Source: JAAZBW01 sp035647855 (GTDB taxonomy: Bacteria > Actinomycetota > Actinomycetes > Actinomycetales > Actinomycetaceae). Taken from it: a DNA stretch of 32,213 nucleotides. The translations under genes were made by a program, and so were the position numbers. Below are positions 7,851 through 14,268 of this stretch, one piece after another. The DNA is taken from contig DASRMP010000012.1 in NCBI GenBank assembly GCA_035647855.1, forward strand, positions 1 to 32,213, read 5' to 3'. Each line of letters begins with the position of its first letter. Within the stretch, counting starts at the first letter, position 1. The notes beneath the pieces were generated by a model. That model was not told the origin of the DNA. It saw only the letters and a list, made by a program, of their open reading frames with translations, and did not search any database.

Positions 7851-8516
7851 ATGAGCGAGGTTCGGCCCATCCGGGTGCTGGTGGCGGACGATGATCCACT
7901 GCTGTGCACGGGCCTGACCCACCTCCTCACGGATGGCGGCCGGGGCAGCATCGAGGTGGTGGGAGTTGCCCACGATGGGCATGAGGCCATCTCGGCAGTG
8001 ATCGCGCACCGGCCGGACGTGGTGCTGATGGACGTCGCGATGCCCGTGATGGACGGACTCACCGCAACGGCCCGAATCAGGGAGATGAAGGACCCGCCGG
8101 AGGTCATCGTCATCACCACATTCGACGCCAATGACGAGCCAATTCGGGCGGCAGCGGCCGGTGCCAGCGGGTTCCTCCTCAAGAGTGAGGGGCCGCTGGA
8201 GATCATCGGCGCGATCCGGGCTGTTGCGGCGGGTGAGGGCGCGCTCTCACGGCGCACTGCCCGCCAGTTGTTGGATCACGTGGGAACCGCGCATCACAGC
8301 ATGGAGCGGCAGCGGGCGCGGGCACTGTTGTCCGGCCTCACCGAGAGGGAGGGAGCCGTGGCCCGGCTCGTGGCGCATGGCTACTCCAATCCCGAGATCG
8401 CTTCGGAACTCCACCTGTCCGAGAGCACGGTGAAGACGCACCTCACCGCCGCCCAGGAGAAGCTGGGCGCCAAGAACCGGGTGATGGTGGCGGTGGAGTA
8501 CACGCGGGCACAGTAG
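7851..8516 (+). CDS. Response regulator, NarL/LuxR type
   Basis: The product has 221 residues. The receiver domain has the acidic cluster ADDD (12-15), phosphoacceptor Asp61 in VVLMDVAMPVMDG, and Lys near 111 in GFLLKSE. The C-terminal LuxR-type HTH (about 157-217) reads LTEREGAVARLVAHGYSNPE ... LSESTVKTHLTAAQEKLGA. It is the partner of the kinase immediately upstream and should bind DNA as a phosphorylated dimer. Targets are unknown; the nearby palindrome at 8595-8608 and the divergent DUF4352 gene are candidates by position only. Confidence 0.94.
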   Translation: MSEVRPIRVLVADDDPLLCTGLTHLLTDGGRGSIEVVGVAHDGHEAISAVIAHRPDVVLMDVAMPVMDGLTATARIREMKDPPEVIVITTFDANDEPIRAAAAGASGFLLKSEGPLEIIGAIRAVAAGEGALSRRTARQLLDHVGTAHHSMERQRARALLSGLTEREGAVARLVAHGYSNPEIASELHLSESTVKTHLTAAQEKLGAKNRVMVAVEYTRAQ

Positions 8517-8594
8517 TTCCCGCAGGCGGAGTAGTTCCCGCGGACTCCCACCCCCCCGGGTCTGGCATGCAGCCGTGCGGAACGTCCAGCATGT

Positions 8595-8608
8595 GGGACT
8601 TTCGTCCC
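8595..8608. promoter_or_regulatory. GGGAC-TTTC-GTCCC palindrome (DosR-box-like)
   Basis: A perfect 5-bp inverted repeat with a TTTC centre lies between the response regulator and the SAM riboswitch. It differs in one central base from the GGGACTTTAGTCCC core of DosR/DevR boxes, which are bound by NarL-family regulators. It could instead be a small hairpin. Binding by the neighbouring regulator is a guess from proximity. Confidence 0.3.
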
Positions 8609-8651
8609 GGATCGGCTTCTTTGACTCGTGGTCGCCTACGATCGAGCCACT

Positions 8652-8733
8652 ATCCAGAGCAACCGAGAGACCCGGCTCTATGACGTTGCGGCAACCCCCG
8701 CTCGCGGAGGGTGCCAACGCCGGGACCGATGGA
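8652..8733 (+). ncRNA. SAM (S-box family) riboswitch
   Basis: The conserved core of SAM-I type riboswitches is visible in order: AGAGC near 8656; GAGAGACCCGGC with the kink-turn side; TATGACG; GCGGCAACC at 8689-8697; a variable GC-rich P3/P4 stem (CCCGCTCGCGGAGG); GGTGCCAACGCCGGG at 8709-8723; and a closing GACCGATGG. The ribosome site GGAGG directly follows at 8731, so ligand binding would more simply act on translation of the ORF at 8742 or on downstream read-through. The exact P1 ends are approximate. Confidence 0.85.
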
Positions 8734-8741
8734 GGAATCAG

Positions 8742-8834
8742 ATGACTCGCCGAATCGACGAGCCACTGGCCGGAAGGTGTCTGGCGATGCGCCACGCCCA
8801 GCCGGGACTGATCCGAATGCCCGCCGCGGCTTGA
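8742..8834 (+). CDS. 30-codon ORF directly behind the SAM riboswitch
   Basis: ATG 8742 follows a near-perfect ribosome site (GGAGGAATCAG) that begins where the riboswitch ends. The 30-residue product starts MTRRIDEPLAGRCLAMRHAQ and ends MPAAA. It is basic, has one Cys and three internal or initial Met codons, and has no membrane segment. It ends 271 bp before the OsmC-family gene. It may be a translated leader ORF, a small functional protein of sulfur metabolism, or a by-product of a strong ribosome site. A hairpin ACGGGC...GCCCGT (near 8873-8892) between it and OsmC could act as an attenuator. I do not recognise the peptide. Confidence 0.55.
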   Translation: MTRRIDEPLAGRCLAMRHAQPGLIRMPAAA

Positions 8835-9105
8835 GGCCGCAGCTGCCCTGACGCCGTCGCGCGATCCGGGCACAACGGGCGGGTTCTGCCCGTCGCAGCC
8901 GCGCTCTCGCGGCACTTCTCAGCGAATCCCTGACCGGTCGCATGAACTGAAGCGGCTCGTACGCGCGCCCGGAACACGGTATCGGCGCGCTTTCGCGTGC
9001 CCAGCCATTCATCGAAGCCACGCGGCGCCCAAGCGCGCCCGCACTCCATTTGCGATTTGCACCGGAACTCCCAACGCTTTCGCGCACCCTCAGAAAGGCA
9101 ACATC

Positions 9106-9594
9106 ATGACCACCACCGCTTCCATCTCCACCAAGACCGCAGGCAACACCAGCCCACAGATCGCCGAGGTCAGCGTCGCGGGCCAGTGGCAGGGCGCCCT
9201 GTCCACCGGCATCAAGGCACGCACGTTCGACTTCACCGTCTCCGAACCCACCTCGTTCGGCGGCGCAAACTCCGGCGCCAACCCCATCGAGTACGTGCTC
9301 GGCGGGTTCCAGGGCTGCGTGGCCGTCGTCGTCGAGACGGTGGCACGCGAGCGGGACATCCGCATCGACGACCTCCGCCTCGACATCACCGGCTCGCTCG
9401 ACCTGCGCGGCTTCGCGGGCGTGTGGGGGGTGAGCCCCTCGATCCAGACGATCGTCGGGGAGATCCACCTCGACGCCGACCTCGAGCACGGCGCATTCGG
9501 CGAGTTCGTCGCCGAGATCGAGCGCCGCTGCCCCGTGTACAACCTGCTGCGCGACGCGGGCGTGAAGCTCGAGATCCGCTGGTCGCTCAACTGA
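9106..9594 (+). CDS. OsmC-family thiol peroxidase-like protein
   Basis: The 162-residue protein carries the two family cysteines at 71 (GGFQGCVAVVVE) and 142 (ERRCPVYNLL), and the typical beta-strand opening AEVSVAGQWQG ... TFDFTVSEP. OsmC/Ohr proteins are homodimers that reduce hydroperoxides with this cysteine pair; some family members act in sulfur amino acid or thiol metabolism. The ATG has an AAAGG site upstream. The SAM riboswitch and the 30-codon ORF lie upstream with no other promoter evident, which suggests control by S-adenosylmethionine and a sulfur-linked role. That link is inference. Confidence 0.9.
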   Translation: MTTTASISTKTAGNTSPQIAEVSVAGQWQGALSTGIKARTFDFTVSEPTSFGGANSGANPIEYVLGGFQGCVAVVVETVARERDIRIDDLRLDITGSLDLRGFAGVWGVSPSIQTIVGEIHLDADLEHGAFGEFVAEIERRCPVYNLLRDAGVKLEIRWSLN

Positions 9595-9654
9595 TGCCGG
9601 GGCGGCGGCGATCACCGGCCCCCTGGACACGGCTTTCGCCGGATCCCGCGTGAG

Positions 9655-9766
9655 GGCGCGCGATCGTCACGAGATGGCTGGCGTCCGTCACCGTGGCGCA
9701 GTGACGTCACTGCGCCACGGTGACGATCGTGCGCCCTCAGCACTTTGCGTGTGACGATCGTGCGCC
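9655..9766. repeat. Three GTGACGATCGYGCGCC boxes around a 40-bp perfect palindrome
   Basis: The 16-bp box GTGACGATCGTGCGCC is present at 9720-9735 and 9751-9766. In inverted form, with one base changed, it is at 9655-9670. Between them 9686-9725 is a perfect palindrome with 20-bp arms, centred on GTGAC|GTCAC, whose right arm runs into the second box. It lies between the ends of two converging genes (OsmC and the unknown protein), so it can act as a bidirectional terminator. The repeated boxes suggest a REP-like or protein-binding element. Confidence 0.85.
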
Positions 9767-9822
9767 ATCGGTGCGGGGGCCGCCGCAAGCCGACAAAACG
9801 CAAAGGAACCGGGCGCCAGGGA

Positions 9823-10593
9823 TCAGCGGTTGGCCTGGTTCCACCACTGCGTGTGGTGCGTCCGTAGCCAGTCGTGCTCGGGCATCGGGAAGAACGCCAG
9901 ATCCTCGCCATTGCCGTAGTAGAAGCCGCTGCCGGTCTTGACGGTGCGGTACGGGTGGCTCATGTTCGACTGGCGCTCGACCATCTTCGTTCCCTTGCCC
10001 GGCTCTTGGACTTCCACCAGGCATTCGCGCAGGTGGGACATGTTGTCGTAGGGCAGATCGCCCACAGCGCCCCGCTCCGGATCCGCAGCAAGCTCGCCGA
10101 TCGTGAGTTCCACGAAGCAGAGGGCCGGGAAGTTCACGAGCGTCGTCGTCGAGGCGGTGATGGAGTCGTAGAACGCGCGGGGCGGGAGCGAGGCCGCCAC
10201 GAGGCTGCGGACGGGCGCGAGCTCTTGGTAGAGGTGGAGGCCGCCGCCGTCGTCGGGGAGGGTGTCACCCCGATCGAGAGGGATGGTCGCGCCGTACTCG
10301 GTGGAGAGGTAGAGGCGGCGGATGGCGCTTACGGGGACGTGCTCGATCACGCGGTACGTGGAGACGTAGGTGGAGTTCTTGGGGCGGCCGTCGGGGTGGG
10401 GGATGGTGCGGGCGAGGGCCTCGTCGAGGGGGAAGTAGTCATGGCGGAAGGTGGGATCGAGCTCGAGGAACACCACTTGGCCCTTGGAGAGCCGCGCGTA
10501 GCCCGTGGCGTAATACTGCCCGAACTGCTCGGGCGGGAGCTGGGAGACGATGAGCGCCTCGGGAACAGTCGAGACGTACAGGTGGGATTCCAC
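9823..10593 (-). CDS. Conserved hypothetical protein (unknown function)
   Basis: The product has 256 residues from a GTG at 10593, with GAGGAGG seven bases upstream. I do not recognise a family. It is soluble, with no signal peptide or membrane segment, and starts MESHLYVSTVPEALIVSQLP. It is rich in aromatic residues (QFGQYYATGYARL, HDYFPLDEALA) and acidic overall. Its C-terminal part has WLRTHHTQWWNQAN. The codon pattern and GC3 look like the neighbouring real genes, and the start and ribosome site are strong, so it is coding. It stands alone: converging with OsmC at its 3' end and facing a repeat-rich region at its 5' end. Confidence 0.7.
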   Translation of the reverse strand: MESHLYVSTVPEALIVSQLPPEQFGQYYATGYARLSKGQVVFLELDPTFRHDYFPLDEALARTIPHPDGRPKNSTYVSTYRVIEHVPVSAIRRLYLSTEYGATIPLDRGDTLPDDGGGLHLYQELAPVRSLVAASLPPRAFYDSITASTTTLVNFPALCFVELTIGELAADPERGAVGDLPYDNMSHLRECLVEVQEPGKGTKMVERQSNMSHPYRTVKTGSGFYYGNGEDLAFFPMPEHDWLRTHHTQWWNQANR

Positions 10594-10705
10594 GAACTCC
10601 TCCTCGAGCGCCGCAGGTTGTGCGGCCGAGCCTAGTGGCGGGCGTGCGGTGCCGCGAATGGGCGGAAGCGCCGGGGTCCGTGCGTGTGTGGGTCATGTCT
10701 CTCCC

Positions 10706-10732
10706 GGAGACGTGAGACTGGTTACTGAGACG
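10706..10732 (+). repeat. 27-bp motif, copy 1 (core GACGTGAGACTGGTTACTGA)
   Basis: This 27-bp stretch matches, in inverted orientation and with three mismatches, the right arm and loop of the hairpin at 12159-12185. The two copies bracket the dyad element and the nitroreductase gene. It may be a mobile-element end, an operator shared by the flanking genes, or a dispersed repeat. Confidence 0.6.
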
Positions 10733-10787
10733 AGCCAGGGCTTTGTCGTTCGTGCTCGACGCGCCTCTGCGGGGGTTCCGACGGCTC

Positions 10788-10914
10788 GACGACGGTTGCG
10801 GCGGCTCGTCGGCTCGGCGGCTCGGCGGCTCGACGGCTCGGCGGCTCGACCGCGCCTGCACGGGTCCTTATGCGGTGGGCTTGACGACGGTTGCGACGGC
10901 TCGACCGCGCCTGC
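10788..10914. repeat. GGCTCG-rich tandem repeat block
   Basis: A 9-bp unit (GCGGCTCGG and variants) repeats about six times at 10800-10850. In addition GACGACGGTTGCG plus CGGCTCG occurs at 10788-10808 and again at 10883-10903 (20 of 21 identical). The 17-bp GGCTCGACCGCGCCTGC occurs at 10843-10859 and 10898-10914. The block therefore holds a nested direct duplication of about 55-95 bp. Such tracts commonly vary in copy number. Confidence 0.8.
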
Positions 10915-11006
10915 GAGTCTCTCGCCCGCGGCTTTCGGCCTCTGCTCCAGTGAATGCAGCATTCTCAGCCCGAAATGGGCCTCTCCGACAGAGGAACGGG
11001 GGACTA

Positions 11007-11287
11007 CTGTAGGAGTTTCGCTCCTGTGGACCGGTTCCGACGCCGTCGAGGGGTCGATTTGGCCCTCTTCTGGCCTTTTGGCGACCCTCCGGACCGGCGG
11101 ATTCGTCTCCTGTAGGCGTTTGACTTCTTCTGTAGGCGTTTAACACGCGTCAACCGCCTACAGAAGAAACTAAACACCTACGGTAGTCGCTCCGATACCG
11201 GTTCAAGAGGCTCCGCCACCGACTGAAGAGACCTGCAAGCACCCCCGAAGCGCACGGGACCAGCACGCGCCGTCGAAACTCCTACAG
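11007..11287. mobile_element. 281-bp dyad element with 14-bp terminal inverted repeats (MITE-like)
   Basis: The ends are a perfect 14-bp inverted pair, CTGTAGGAGTTTCG at 11007-11020 and its complement at 11274-11287. Inside are four more copies of the 12-bp box CTGTAGGNGTTT (some with one or two changes): plus strand at 11110-11121 and 11130-11141, minus strand at 11152-11163 and 11172-11183. All three pairs are symmetric about base 11146.5-11147. The inner halves around the centre (about 11108-11185) are also strongly complementary, including the 14-bp TTCTTCTGTAGGCG. No ORF is supported inside and no clear target-site duplication is seen. It may be a non-autonomous transposon relic, a large structured RNA, or an operator array. 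Confidence 0.6.
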
Positions 11288-11478
11288 AAGTTGGAGCTGC
11301 AGCGGCTCGAAGGGCCAATACTCGGGGGCTGGAACCGGATCTCGGACGGAATTGAGCCCGCGATGCAGATTCGAGGCGCCGGAGAAACCGGACCGTGGCC
11401 AAACGGCGAAGCCGTGAAGGGGCGTCATGGTTACGGTGGAACATCGCAACGCGTTATTGACGCGCGAGGAGAGGACCA

Positions 11479-12072
11479 ATGACGATTTCGCTTCCGCCCC
11501 CGTCCCTGCCCACCGACTCCGGGCTCACTTCCCTACTCGAGGGACGCCACTCGATCCGGGAGTTCCGCCCCGAACCCGTCTCGCTCGCAGAGGTGTCCGC
11601 GCTGCTGTGGGCGGGCTACGGATTCCGGCCCGACGGCGGGCGAACGTTGCCGTCCGCCGGCGGCGTCTACCCGATGGCCCTCCACGTGGTTGCCGGTGAC
11701 GTCACCGCCCTCGACGACGGCGTGTACTCCTACAACCCAGAGGCACACCAACTGATCCGACGGCTCGCGGGCGACCTCCGGGCGGACCTGATGTCCGCCG
11801 CGCTCGGACAGGCATCGGTGGGGGCCGCGCCGGCGTCGATCGTGGTGGCCGGCGCGCCCGGCCGGCTACGTGCCCGGTACGGGAAGCGTTCCGAACGGTA
11901 TGCGCTGGTGGAGGCCGGTCATATCGGCCAGAATGTGGCACTCGCGGCAGAGTCGCTGGGCCTCGGCACGGTGCCGGTAGGCGCGTTCGGCGACGACGAC
12001 GTAGCGAAAGTCCTCAGCCTCCCGGAAGCGGAGCACGCGTACTACATCTTCCCGATCGGACGTCCCCGGTAA
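11479..12072 (+). CDS. Nitroreductase-family / SagB-type oxidoreductase
   Basis: The 197-residue product has the FMN-binding opening GRHSIREFRPEPVSLAEVSALLWAG (about 22-46). The segment LPSAGGVYPMALHVVAG (about 57-73) is typical of the SagB/ThcOx-like branch, and a C-terminal VEAGHIGQNVALAAESLGLG carries the helix that closes the FMN pocket. It should be a cytosolic, dimeric FMN oxidoreductase using NAD(P)H. No cyclase or docking (SagC/D-like) genes accompany it, so a peptide-modification role is not supported. Ribosome site GAGGAGAGG lies before ATG 11479. It stands alone, between repeat-rich tracts. Confidence 0.87.
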   Translation: MTISLPPPSLPTDSGLTSLLEGRHSIREFRPEPVSLAEVSALLWAGYGFRPDGGRTLPSAGGVYPMALHVVAGDVTALDDGVYSYNPEAHQLIRRLAGDLRADLMSAALGQASVGAAPASIVVAGAPGRLRARYGKRSERYALVEAGHIGQNVALAAESLGLGTVPVGAFGDDDVAKVLSLPEAEHAYYIFPIGRPR

Positions 12073-12140
12073 CGATCGCGCCGGTTGCTCGAACCGCAGC
12101 GGCGCTGCTGCGCTCGTAGCGAGACTCTGATCTCACACCC

Positions 12141-12185
12141 GGGGACGTGAGAGTGGTTCCTCTCAGTAACCATTCTCACGTCCCC
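12141..12185 (+). terminator. 18-bp-arm hairpin downstream of the nitroreductase; 27-bp motif, copy 2
   Basis: GGGGACGTGAGAGTGGTT (12141-12158) pairs with AACCATTCTCACGTCCCC (12168-12185) with one G-T type mismatch and a nine-base loop. The right arm plus loop is the inverted copy of the motif at 10706-10732. Its position, 70 bp after the stop, fits a terminator. Confidence 0.6.
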
Positions 12186-12215
12186 GAAGACACACCTCCC
12201 AACGCGGCTTGAGGA

Positions 12216-12318
12216 CTGCACGGCTGGCGTGCTGCGGGGCGTGAGTGCTGCACGGCTTGCGTGCTGCGGGGTTGAGGTGCTGCGCGGCTTGAGGGTTGCA
12301 CGGCTTGAGGGCTGCGGG
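12216..12318. repeat. Degenerate tandem repeats (CTGCACGGCTTG units)
   Basis: The 24-bp stretch at 12216-12239 recurs at 12248-12271 with one mismatch. Shortened CTGCGCGGCTTGAGG/TTGCACGGCTTGAGG units follow up to about 12318. The strand translations are Ala/His/Pro/Asn-rich and not gene-like. Further on, GCGGAACGATCGG occurs twice (about 12338 and 12364) before the isomerase gene end. Confidence 0.75.
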
Positions 12319-12386
12319 CAAGCCGCTGAGGCGCGCCGCGGAACGATCGGCAGCCAATCGTTGCGGAACGATCGGCGCCGATCTCG

Positions 12387-13283
12387 TCAGCCGCGCTGGG
12401 ACTTCACCCACTCCGCGCATGCACGGATGCTCTCGAACGGGGGCTCGATCGCCCCGCGGTCAACCTCGACCACGATGGTCCCGTCGAAGTCCGGCCCGAC
12501 CGCATCCCAGACCCGGTCGAAATCGAGGTCACCACGGCCCATCTCCGTCCAGAGGCCAGCAGCAACGGTCTGCTGGTAAGTACGGCCGGCGGCCTTCGAC
12601 TCGTCGATCACGGACTGGTGGAAGTCCTTGATGTGGACCCCACGTAGCCGGTCGCGGTACTCCTCGATCAGCTCGATCGGGTCCGCACCCGCCCAGGACA
12701 GATGTCCGACGTCGGGGCCGAATCCGAGGAGCGAGGCGTCTATCCGATCCAGCACGTATCGGGATTCTTCCGCCGTCTCCACCCAGGTTCCCACGTGGGG
12801 GTGAAGGATCGGCAGAACACCCTCGGCCACGGCGGCAGCGCATGCCCGAGTGAGGGTCTCGACCACGGAGTCGAGCCGTGCGTCGTCGGCCTGGGCACCC
12901 ACCGCCGGTGTGATGACGCGGGGTGCGTCCGGGAGAACGTCCGCGAGGATGAAGATGTGGTCCATTCCGAGTTCCGCGAATCCGGCAGCGTTGCGGCGGA
13001 AGTGATCCTCGGTGCCCTCAATGGAGGAACCGTCCTCCGGGATTCCGAACTGAATCGTGCCGGGGGCGGGAGTGAGCCCGGCGTCCCGGATCATCTGCCC
13101 GTAGTCACGCGGTGAGACGTCTCCTGGGAAACGGGTGTGCACGGCGTCGAAGCCCGCACGCTTCACGTCCGCCATCAGTTCGTCCCACGGTGGAGCGAGG
13201 TTCCAGTCGAGGAAGCCGTCCGGGGTGGCGAAGTACTGGAGCGGATTGATGGCAATGACTGCCTTCGAGGGAATCGGGGTCAC
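12387..13283 (-). CDS. Sugar isomerase/epimerase-type TIM barrel (xylose isomerase-like, IolE-related)
   Basis: The product has 298 residues from a GTG at 13283 with AGGAG upstream. The AP-endonuclease-2/xylose-isomerase-like barrel is shown by the metal-binding strand ends: His161-Pro-His163 in LPILHPHVGTW, Asp191-Val-Gly-His194 in GPDVGHLSWAG, His217-x-Lys-Asp in GVHIKDFHQ, and Glu273 in VVEVDRG. Such enzymes isomerise, epimerise or dehydrate sugars and inositols in the cytosol. GTGA overlap (13280-13283) with the aldolase gene upstream shows the two are co-translated, so it probably prepares or branches the aldolase substrate. The exact reaction is not readable. Confidence 0.85.
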   Translation of the reverse strand: MTPIPSKAVIAINPLQYFATPDGFLDWNLAPPWDELMADVKRAGFDAVHTRFPGDVSPRDYGQMIRDAGLTPAPGTIQFGIPEDGSSIEGTEDHFRRNAAGFAELGMDHIFILADVLPDAPRVITPAVGAQADDARLDSVVETLTRACAAAVAEGVLPILHPHVGTWVETAEESRYVLDRIDASLLGFGPDVGHLSWAGADPIELIEEYRDRLRGVHIKDFHQSVIDESKAAGRTYQQTVAAGLWTEMGRGDLDFDRVWDAVGPDFDGTIVVEVDRGAIEPPFESIRACAEWVKSQRG

Positions 13284-14173
13284 GAGGGTCTCCTGCCATG
13301 GATATCGGTGTCAGAATCCATCTTTCCAGAACCGTGATCCACCGGCGCAGCCACCACCTTCAGGTAGTGCTCGACCACATCCGCGACGGCGGAGCGCGCC
13401 TCGGTCGTGTACTTCCGAGGATCAACGCCGGCAGTGTTCGAATCGAGCCACCGGCGGATGGCGCCCGTGTAGGCGACATTTAGGGCGGTCCCGATGTTCA
13501 CCTTCGTGATTCCCCGACGCGTGGCCTCGACGATCTCGTCATCCGGCAGTCCGCTCGAGCCATGAAGAACGAGCGGCACGGGAACCGCGGAATGAAGCCG
13601 CTCAACCAGGTCGTGATCCACGCGTGCCGTCCGCTCAACCATGGCGTGTTGCGATCCCACTGCGACGGCGAGCGCATCCACTCCGGTTTCTGCGACGAAT
13701 CGGGCCGCCTCATCCGGATCGGTGCGGACGCCGGGCGCGTGTGCACCACGGCCGGCCTTGCCGCCGACTTCCCCGAGTTCGGCCTCGATCCAGACTCCAT
13801 GCTCCTTGCCCCATCGCGCGGCCGCCCGCGTGCGAGCGGCATTCTCGCCGAACTCGAGCGTGGAACCGTCGTACATGGCGGAGGCGAATCCAAGCTCCTC
13901 CGCCCGTGCAAGGAGTTCCAAGTCCGTGATGTGGTCCAGGTGGAGTGCGATTGCCGCGCGGGAAGCGCGAGCAACGGCCACCATCGCACCTCCGATGGGA
14001 GCCGGATCGCCGCCGTGGTATCGAATGGCATTCTCGCTGAGCTGCATGATCACGGGGTACCCGGCACGCTCCGCGCCCTCGGCGACACCCTCGGCGTGCT
14101 CGAGCGTGATCACATTGAACGCGACCACCGGGCGGCCTTCACCAAAAAGTTGCCGCATCGTTACCAATCCCAT
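13280..14173 (-). CDS. Class II (zinc) ketose-bisphosphate-type aldolase
   Basis: ATG 14173 gives 297 residues beginning MGLVTMRQLFGEGRPVVAFN, which aligns with the usual start of Fba/GatY/KbaY-like aldolases. A later ATG at 14158 is also possible. Metal-site features are HLDH (about 78-81), IEAELGEVGG (about 129-138), GSQHA (about 173-177) and LHGSSGLPDDE (about 203-213), followed by KVNIGTALNVAYT, the phosphate-binding segment. It should cleave a ketose phosphate or bisphosphate to dihydroxyacetone phosphate and an aldehyde. Substrate range (fructose-, tagatose-type or other) cannot be fixed. The start lies five bases behind TATTCT, suggesting a leaderless transcript. It diverges from the deoR-type regulator. 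Confidence 0.88.
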   Translation of the reverse strand: MGLVTMRQLFGEGRPVVAFNVITLEHAEGVAEGAERAGYPVIMQLSENAIRYHGGDPAPIGGAMVAVARASRAAIALHLDHITDLELLARAEELGFASAMYDGSTLEFGENAARTRAAARWGKEHGVWIEAELGEVGGKAGRGAHAPGVRTDPDEAARFVAETGVDALAVAVGSQHAMVERTARVDHDLVERLHSAVPVPLVLHGSSGLPDDEIVEATRRGITKVNIGTALNVAYTGAIRRWLDSNTAGVDPRKYTTEARSAVADVVEHYLKVVAAPVDHGSGKMDSDTDIHGRRPS

Positions 14174-14268
14174 GATACAGAATATTGACAGCATCTCCAC
14201 GTTTCTGCAAGGCTTCCCATGTAACTCCTCGTTAGATGCAATGAAGTCCAAGGGCAAGGGAGCTCTGG
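14174..14268. promoter_or_regulatory. Divergent promoter region between aldolase and DeoR-type regulator
   Basis: This is the most AT-rich intergenic stretch of the locus (for example GATACAGAATATTGACAGC). TATTCT on the minus strand (14184-14179) is placed for the aldolase. TTGACA at 14185-14190 on the plus strand could be the -35 of the regulator, but I see no matching -10. It is the natural place for the DeoR-type operator; I found no convincing direct repeat pair. Confidence 0.5.

Larger units (their letters stand above)
10594..11478. other. 885-bp region without a supported gene
   Basis: Open frames here are low-complexity Arg/Ala/Ser/Gly translations of repeats and I reject them as genes. 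The region contains a copy of the 27-bp motif at 10706-10732, the GGCTCG repeats at 10788-10914, and the dyad element at 11007-11287. The last 190 bp lead into the nitroreductase gene, whose promoter I could not identify. Confidence 0.7.

Noticed and set aside
8650..9630. 326-codon open frame on the minus strand across the OsmC gene
   Set aside because: It runs antisense through the SAM riboswitch and OsmC and has no family resemblance.
10550..11143. 197-codon open frame across the GGCTCG repeats
   Set aside because: Translation is a low-complexity product of the tandem repeats and then crosses the dyad element; no start signal.
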